A stretch of 64,000 bases of DNA from Patagioenas fasciata (taxonomy: Eukaryota > Chordata > Aves > Columbiformes > Columbidae), in the NCBI RefSeq assembly GCF_037038585.1, contig NC_092520.1:64541501-64605500 (forward strand), in the 5' to 3' direction. This document shows, piece by piece, positions 59,601 to 64,000 of this stretch (within the stretch, counting starts at the first letter, position 1; every line of letters begins with the position of its first letter). The notes under the pieces are model-generated. The model was given only the letters and a program-made list of their open reading frames with translations. It was not told where the DNA came from and did not search any database. Both the position numbers and the translations under genes were made by a program.

Positions 59601-59637
59601 GTTCGCTGCAGGTCTTTTTTTCGTTTAAAGTCGCCAT
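53490..59637 (-). CDS. ATP4B: Potassium-transporting ATPase subunit beta (gastric H+/K+ ATPase), 7 coding exons
   Basis: The beta subunit of the gastric proton pump, a type II membrane glycoprotein needed for assembly, stability and apical delivery of the catalytic alpha subunit. Joining minus-strand exons 59637-59526, 58041-57913, 56757-56644, 55942-55743, 54658-54602, 53882-53790 and 53651-53490 gives 867 nt, 288 residues plus stop (human is 291). All introns are GT-AG with matching phases. Seen: a short cytosolic N-terminus (1-37), one membrane span (about 38-63), and an ectodomain with cysteines at 131, 152, 162, 178, 201 and 260, the three disulfide pairs of the family. There are eight N-glycosylation sequons (N99, N103, N130, N146, N161, N193, N219, N249). 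The C-terminal block [15 protein letters not shown] is characteristic. Tail-to-tail with TFDP1, as at human 13q34. It is ATP4B rather than ATP1B1-3 by the [20 protein letters not shown] segment and the conserved C-terminus. Confidence 0.97.
53790..53882 (-). CDS. ATP4B: ATP4B coding exon 6 (residues 205-235)
   Basis: The acceptor is GCTGCACAG and the donor GTGGGT. It encodes [20 protein letters not shown] then [11 protein letters not shown], the [18 protein letters not shown] signature of the family, with sequon N219. A gap of about three residues relative to mammals lies at its start and accounts for the 288 versus 291 length. Confidence 0.97.
53883..54601 (-). other. ATP4B: ATP4B intron 5 (0.7 kb)
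   Basis: GT-AG intron containing a CR1 fragment at 54081-54248. Nothing else recognised. Confidence 0.8.
54081..54248 (-). mobile_element. CR1 LINE tail fragment
   Basis: About 170 bp nearly identical to the start of the long CR1 at 49745 ('tcacagaatgttagggattg', then 'caggaacacccagatgaggt'), so the same subfamily. It ends in 'gcagcctgttccagtg'. Inserted sense with respect to ATP4B. Confidence 0.92.
54602..54658 (-). CDS. ATP4B: ATP4B coding exon 5 (residues 186-204)
   Basis: A 57-nt exon of 19 whole codons, [19 protein letters not shown], too short to stand out as an open frame. The acceptor is TATTTCAG and the donor GTAGGT. It carries sequon N193 and Cys201. Confidence 0.95.
54659..55742 (-). 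other. ATP4B: ATP4B intron 4 (1.1 kb)
   Basis: GT-AG intron containing an antisense CR1 at 54833-55180. The rest holds nothing recognised. Confidence 0.8.
54833..55180 (+). mobile_element. CR1 LINE 3' fragment of a second subfamily
   Basis: Contains 'aggggtaatggttttaaact', 'gagggtggtgaaacactggc', 'ccatccctggagacattcca', 'gagcaacctgatgtagttgc' and the tail 'cttccaacccaaactattct' then 'atgattttatgattctatg'. This 3' UTR differs from that of the copies at 45005 and 49745. It is antisense in ATP4B. Confidence 0.93.
55743..55942 (-). CDS. ATP4B: ATP4B coding exon 4 (residues 119-185)
   Basis: The acceptor is ATATCTAG and the donor GTAAGT. It encodes [35 protein letters not shown] and [12 protein letters not shown]. 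It has four of the six structural cysteines (131, 152, 162, 178) and three sequons (N130, N146, N161). Phase 0 at the donor. Confidence 0.97.
55943..56643 (-). other. ATP4B: ATP4B intron 3 (0.7 kb)
   Basis: GT-AG intron without recognised repeats. A one-mismatch CTCF-like core occurs at 56245-56258 on the minus strand. Confidence 0.75.
56644..56757 (-). CDS. ATP4B: ATP4B coding exon 3 (residues 81-118)
   Basis: The acceptor is CCCCGCAAAG and the donor GTAAAA. It encodes [20 protein letters not shown] then SDNKTW, holding two sequons (N99, N103), and ends LRTFLE, one base into residue 119. Confidence 0.96.
56758..57912 (-). other. ATP4B: ATP4B intron 2 (1.2 kb)
   Basis: GT-AG intron. It holds a GC-richer stretch (about 57425-57620) next to a very AT-rich low-complexity stretch (57628-57742). 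Several overlapping short open frames in the GC-richer part look like composition effects. Confidence 0.75.
57628..57742. repeat. AT-rich low-complexity stretch
   Basis: Irregular TATA/ATATA-type sequence over about 115 bp within ATP4B intron 2. No unit repeats cleanly. Confidence 0.75.
57913..58041 (-). CDS. ATP4B: ATP4B coding exon 2 (residues 38-80), transmembrane segment
   Basis: The acceptor is TTTCCGCAG and the donor GTACTG. It encodes [20 protein letters not shown] then SIYCLM, the single membrane helix, followed by the extracellular [17 protein letters not shown]. Aromatic residues at the start of the helix face the alpha subunit in this family. Confidence 0.97.
58042..59525 (-). other. 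ATP4B: ATP4B intron 1 (1.5 kb)
   Basis: GT-AG intron with a short antisense CR1 at 58427-58550. A 154-codon minus-strand open frame (58623-59087) has no similarity I recognise. Confidence 0.75.
58427..58550 (+). mobile_element. CR1 LINE tail fragment (second subfamily)
   Basis: 'ggccaggctggacagggctc', 'gagcaacctgatctagttgc', 'gggggttggattgtggtggc' and the tail 'cccttccaacccaaactatt' then 'ctatgatga'. About 120 bp, same type as 54833-55180. Confidence 0.92.
59526..59637 (-). CDS. ATP4B: ATP4B coding exon 1 (residues 1-37)
   Basis: Encodes [20 protein letters not shown] then [17 protein letters not shown] and one base of Val38. The donor is GTAGGT. The ATG has A at -3 and G at +4. Position 20 is Phe where mammals have the Tyr of the FRxY-type internalisation motif. 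Confidence 0.96.
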
Positions 59638-59728
59638 TTTCTCACGAAATTTCCCCAAAAGGCGTCCTCCTCAGAAACTAATAAATTCAACTGGTGCCCG
59701 AACAGTCACCCGAGAAAAACACTTTGGT

Positions 59729-59735
59729 TTTTATA
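59729..59735 (-). promoter_or_regulatory. ATP4B: TATA box of ATP4B
   Basis: Plus-strand TTTTATA reads TATAAAA on the minus strand, 92-98 nt upstream of the ATG. Transcription would start near 59700-59705, leaving a 5' UTR of about 65 nt, in keeping with the short leaders of ATP4B genes. A second TTTATAAA-like box lies further upstream at about 59825-59832 and is a weaker candidate. Confidence 0.65.
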
Positions 59736-59799
59736 CCTTCTTCTCTGCTCAAGGTCACTGAGATTACTTCTTATACCAATGAAAGCCCCTGCTCACCAT

Positions 59800-60001
59800 T
59801 ATCAACTCGCAGCAGATACAGTTCTTTATAAAGGGTGTTGATAACGCTAGATATTGAGGCTGGCGAGGAAAAGTTAGTTCCTATCAAATGCCCTTCTCCT
59901 TTCTCTTGAATGCCTCAGCAGATCGGCAGAGTTACGCATTTTGCCGAGTGCCTGTAGGGCTCGCGATAGATTTGGTGTGATAGCTGTTATCAGAGCAGAT
60001 A
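59800..60001 (-). promoter_or_regulatory. ATP4B: GATA-motif cluster in the ATP4B upstream region
   Basis: Nine GATA/TATC cores occur in about 200 bp: 59800, 59815, 59840, 59850, 59882, 59965, 59979, 59988 and 59998. About 1.6 would be expected by chance with equal base frequencies. Gastric proton-pump genes of mammals are known to be driven by GATA4/GATA6 binding near their promoters, so the cluster is a plausible conserved control region. Inferred from motif density only. Confidence 0.5.
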
Positions 60002-60049
60002 AAGAGAAGGAGAACTTGTTTCTCCCTGGGTTTGTTTTGTTTTTTTTTT

Positions 60050-60238
60050 TTTTATTTCAATTAACCTGAAAATAGTGGATGTAATTATCCTTCTACAACC
60101 TGTAGCCATCTGTTGGTTTATGGGTGATCGCAGTGAGAGGGAGTGGGGGAAAAGTGACCATTTCCCTTAGTGTTTGTTGCACAGCTGGGGAAATCAAGAT
60201 CTATATATTCCTGCGGGGAATGTTTTTAGGTGATCTCT
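60050..60238. other. Upstream intergenic sequence
   Basis: T-rich then mixed sequence beyond the ATP4B promoter. Nothing recognised. Confidence 0.6.
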
Positions 60239-60346
60239 GGCCTTCCTGTGTAACCTCATCTAGGTGTTCCTGCTCCGGCAGGGGGATTGGACTGGATGAT
60301 CTTTCGAGGTCCCTTCCAATCCCTAACATTCTGTGATTCTGTGATG
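60239..60346 (+). mobile_element. CR1 LINE tail fragment (same subfamily as 49745-52156)
   Basis: 'ccttcctgtgtaacctcatc', 'aggtgttcctgctccggcag', 'gggattggactggatgatct' and the tail 'tccctaacattctgtgattc'. About 108 bp, in the opposite orientation to the copies at 49745 and 54081. Confidence 0.93.
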
Positions 60347-62447
60347 CTAACTCAGCTTCAGAATGAACCTTGCCTGCTGCCCATCTCTGCTGCCGTTCCA
60401 GCACAACACTCGAAAAGCCAGAAGAAAGATGGGGGAGAGCACAAGAAAAAATATTGTATAATAGAAGTTTTGCTGTACAGGTATAAGATGAGGCAGAGTG
60501 GAGGACATATGGGTGACATTTATCTCCCTTTTGTATCTGCTCTACAGCCAAATGCTGTGGTGTGTTCAGAGGCAGCTGCCAAGCCCCGAGCTCTGTGCGC
60601 TGAGGGGCAGGATGGAAAAGCGTCCCCAGCAGCTCAACGCAGGTGGAAAAGCGAAGGGCATGGGGCAAACGGCAGAGCCAACGGGCTTTCGAAACACACA
60701 TTTTAAAAAGGGTTCAAAAAAGTTTTCAAAAAGCCCTTCCAGGCACAGTGGTGTCCGTGCTGCTTGTCAAAGTTGTTCGCTAATGCTCTTACTCTCTTAC
60801 TGAACATCAGTAATGCCAAATCTCCAAATTGCCCCGGTGAATTCAGCAGGCCCAGGGTTTCATCCCTTTTAATTAGCGTTGTTGGTGTGTCCTGCCTTTC
60901 ACTCACTTCACAGGGCACACGGTGGGGGCAGAATCTTTAAAATGGGCACATATGGGAAGGTTAATTGAGAGGCTTTGGATTATCTGGACATTGAGACAGC
61001 TGAAACTGAACCTGTCAGCTGGAGTAATACGGCAGGGTTATTCTGTCAACTAAATAATGCTGAGTTTCTGAACTTAAAGAGCGATTTATTGAGCTTTTCT
61101 GCCTCAGATCAGGCAGCATGATAGTTTAGTGTAACAGCCAACAATTTGGAGTGATTTGGCTTGTTTTCAGATGATGAAATAGGAGTCAGGCCAAGTAAAA
61201 GAAAAGATTTACAGACATTTGACAAAGTTGTAGTTCCCATAGAAAGGAGAGGAGAATGAACAAAAGGTGCGTTCAGTCATTACACCATGAGTTGACCAAT
61301 ATCCAGGATAGATGTGGGGGTTTCTTTATACTTAAAATAAGACATGGAGTCTAGGAAGTGGCCTGAAAATGATAAACATGAAACAGCTAACCAGAAGTTA
61401 AAAGGCTTGTGAAGGTAGGAGTAGGAGTTTCAGAAACGAGAGCAGAGGCACGAGGAGGTTAGAGGGAAAGCAGGGAGGAAAGTTGCAGGGCTCAGCGGGA
61501 TTTAAACCTTTTCTGTATTGAGCAGGAGCCCTTGTGGCTGGACTTGGTGAGATGTGGAGTTAGGAGCTTTATGAAGAAAGAGCATTTTCTGCACTGCTTA
61601 TAGAAAGGTGATAATTTAACAGTACACAGACTTCAGTAGGCGACTAACTCTAAAAAACAGACTAATTACTAATAATGAAACTAAATCCCAAATTTTATTC
61701 AAAGGAAAATATTATTAATTCTCTTTCCACGTGGTGAAGCCAACTTAGAAGTCAGCAGGGTGCAAGTATCTGCACAGGAGGAGAAACAAAGCCTCTTGAA
61801 ACTTAGGAGTTTGTACTCTAACGAAACTGAGGCTGAGGACCCCTCTTGTGTCTCACATAATATCCTGTCTGTTCCCATCTACTGTTGGCTGGGGAACCTG
61901 AAACTCTGCTGAGTTCCGCACTGCTCGCCCGCTGTGGCCACGCAGCGGGAAGGAGATGGTAAAACCAGGAGGGCAGAGCCATGTGTGGGAGGGCGAGAAA
62001 GGCACGAGGCAGTTCAACAGGAGAGGACTATTGTTGGCTGCTTTTAAATACATTTATCAGGATTTGCATATTACAGGACAGGCAGGAAAATGATGGTTGA
62101 GGGAAAGGAAAGTGGGAGGGCCTGGCTGCTCTTAATGCTGCTATTGTACATAATCTGCTAACCTAGATTCAACTGTGACAGCTACATTAGGCAAGAGTAA
62201 GGAAGCTAAATTATTCAAGTGGATGATTTAAATTTTCTTATTTCTGAAGTAAGATTAGTAAAGTTCAGTGATAACTGAACATGAAAATGCACCAGGTTAA
62301 CAACTCAAGCTCTTCTCTGAGGAGCACAGCAAAAATACAAGAGGCAGTAAACACAGGTAGCAGCAAAGGAATCTCCTGTGGGCTAGAAGGAGAAAGTTTA
62401 TCTGCATGAGGATGATCACACGCAGGAACAGGAGCCCTGAGAGACAG
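60347..62447. other. Intergenic sequence upstream of ATP4B
   Basis: About 2.1 kb of mixed composition. No exon, RNA gene or transposon was recognised. Open frames of up to 166 codons at 60201-60701 (minus) overlap the CR1 tail and lack similarity. Confidence 0.6.
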
Positions 62448-62602
62448 TGCAGTCTCCATTCTTGGAAACACTAAAAACCCAGCTGGGTGCAGCTTTGAGC
62501 AACCTGCTGTACCTTTGGGGCTGTGCCTGCATTGGGAGGAGGTCAAATTGGGTGACCACCAGAGGTCTCTTCCCACACAAACCGTCCTGTGCATCTATGC
62601 TC
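62448..62602 (+). mobile_element. Diverged CR1 LINE tail
   Basis: 'agtctccattcttggaaaca', 'gctttgagcaacctgctgta' and 'gaggtctcttcccacacaaa' follow the order of the CR1 3' UTR, with a degraded 'ctgtgcatctatg' tail. Confidence 0.8.
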
Positions 62603-62961
62603 CTAATCTATTTTTAGTTAGCAGGATGTGAACCAGAAAAGGACACCTACCACTGAAAACCTGTGATAGTGTTATATGGCAACATTTTGCATTTCTTTAT
62701 TTGTCACTTCTGGGTCTGTTGCTGGAATTCATGAAAGGAAGCATACACTGCACTGTCTTCAGTGTCAAGGGAATGACCTGATGCTGAAGATCCTACAGCC
62801 TCAGCCAGAAGGGACGGAGAACACCTGCAACAGCCCTGAGCAGGTCTGCTCCTCTCTCCCTGAGTGGTCTTCTATTGCACTAACTGAGCACAGCAGCAGC
62901 TGTCAAACCCTCAGTGGCTGCTCTGCATCACGCCCATCAAACCTCAGCCCTCACATGCACA

Positions 62962-63063
62962 TCGACCTGATGTAGCTGCAGATGTCCCGACTCATTGCAC
63001 AGGAGTTGAACTAGATGGTCTTTGAAGGTCCCTTCCAACCCAAACTGTTCTATGATTCTATGA
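62962..63063 (+). mobile_element. CR1 LINE tail fragment (second subfamily)
   Basis: 'gacctgatgtagctgcagat', 'gaactagatggtctttgaag' and 'cccttccaacccaaactgtt' then 'ctatgattctatgat'. About 100 bp. Confidence 0.92.
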
Positions 63064-64000
63064 TCTGTGATCACCACCAGAAACCACACAGGCATTGTTC
63101 TTTCCTTGCTGTGCAGAGCTGCCAGAGAAGAATCAGTTTTCCACCTGTGGTTTGTGGCTCTGTGCAAATGTCTTCCAACCAGCACAGAAGAGGCAATTCA
63201 AGAAAAACAGGCCCTGTGCCCACAAGCGTATGTTCTCTGCACAGGGATTTTTTTTCTGAAAAAAGCTTAGAAATGGGGGTTTCCTTGGCAGACACAGTGT
63301 AGTCCAGCCGAGGGGCCTAACCCATGATCCTGGCCATGGCAGAAGAGGTGCTCGGTCCTAAAACTCGTGGTGATGTGGCAGCAGAGGCTAAGCCAGCCTG
63401 ACACTGACCTGGCCCAAAATTGAACGGTTTAAATTTATGGGGCTTTTTATTCTTTGGATGTTTTGACATTTCAGCCTCTCCTGTCAGGTCTGGTTAAAGG
63501 CCACAAACCAGCTCCTGGTCTCCTCATTGCTGCTGCCATGGGAACCACACTCCCCCTTCTGGCCTCCCTCTCCATCTTCTCCATCTTCTTGTCCTGCTCA
63601 CAGCTCCTCCCACCTCAGCAGGTGAGTTCATTCCTTCTGGAGATGAGCCCATCAGTGTAAATGTACACGTGTCCCCTTGCTTCTGAACGTGCAGGCATGT
63701 GACACTCATTTGCAATCACAGCTCTTCCTCTGTACTCACAGTGATCCACCAAATGAGGAGACTCTGGTTCAGACTTTGCATGAATTTAAATGTGTTTTGC
63801 AGTGTTCTTCTGAAAAGAAGCTTCTCTTACTGTTTGTGTTGTGGGTGAGGGCAGGACTCAGAATTCTTTTCAGGCAGGGGGTGCCCCAGTGAAAGGAAAC
63901 CTGAACTTCCTTCTGTGGCAGCTTGACTTCGAAACTGAAAAGTATGTATTTTCAAGGTTTATATTTATTAAATAGCTTGCCTACAAAAACCCAAAAAACA
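63064..64000. other. Intergenic sequence to the window end
   Basis: No gene recognised. A consensus splice donor (CAG|GTGAGT) at 63622 follows a C/T-rich open stretch, but no acceptor partner or protein similarity supports an exon. GRK1, expected near here by mammalian synteny, was not found. Confidence 0.6.

Noticed and set aside
60201-60701. 166-codon minus-strand open frame upstream of ATP4B
   Set aside because: Its C-terminal third is the reverse of a CR1 tail, and the rest has no similarity or exon signals.
63454-63622. Possible exon ending in a consensus donor (CAG|GTGAGT)
   Set aside because: No matching acceptor or protein similarity, and the translation is Leu/Ser/Pro-rich from C/T-rich DNA. 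It is not part of GRK1.
1-64000. tRNA, rRNA, CRISPR arrays, operons or prokaryote-type systems
   Set aside because: No tRNA B-box or cloverleaf, no spaced direct repeats, and the intron-exon genes with CR1 LINEs are plainly vertebrate.

Overview
The window is vertebrate nuclear DNA, almost certainly from a bird. Its interspersed repeats are nearly all CR1 LINE fragments ending in ATTCTATG-type 3' tails, and I see no mammalian L1 or Alu/B1-type repeats. Both genes have the intron-exon structure of vertebrate genes. The exact bird lineage cannot be read from the sequence.

Layout. From 1 to about 44,320, on the plus strand, lies TFDP1 (DP1), the E2F dimerisation partner. I could follow its coding sequence through 11 coding exons (287-298, 12781-12847, 26167-26273, 31245-31366, 32595-32760, 32958-33101, 36602-36670, 37977-38128, 38918-39084, 39679-39760, 42986-43133). 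Every junction has GT/AG sites and compatible phase, giving 411 residues. A 3' UTR follows with three AATAAA signals. The non-coding first exon is at or just left of the window edge, where a GC-rich stretch remains. Two introns of 12-13 kb near the 5' end make up much of the locus.

From about 44,330 to 53,110 is the convergent intergenic region, mostly CR1 debris. It includes a 2.4 kb minus-strand CR1 that still shows endonuclease and reverse transcriptase segments. From about 53,110 to 59,705, on the minus strand, lies ATP4B, the beta subunit of the gastric H+/K+ ATPase: 7 coding exons, 288 residues. All six ectodomain cysteines are present and there are eight N-glycosylation sequons. A TATA box sits about 95 bp upstream of its ATG, with a cluster of GATA motifs further upstream. 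From 60,050 to 64,000 is upstream non-coding DNA with short CR1 pieces. No GRK1 exon, the next gene in mammals, was seen.

The two genes do not form a pathway. TFDP1 is a ubiquitous cell-cycle transcription factor subunit and ATP4B is a parietal/oxynticopeptic-cell pump subunit. Their tail-to-tail neighbourhood matches human 13q34 and mirrors the paralogous TFDP2/ATP1B3 neighbourhood. Other points of interest are a solo retroviral LTR with a perfect 5-bp target duplication (15151-15590), a perfect CTCF core motif inside a hairpin (19023-19054), a NAGNAG acceptor at TFDP1 coding exon 6, loss of the tyrosine of the ATP4B endocytosis motif, and an inverted pair of CR1 tails (40517-40810). I found no prokaryote-like accessory system, CRISPR array or operon.
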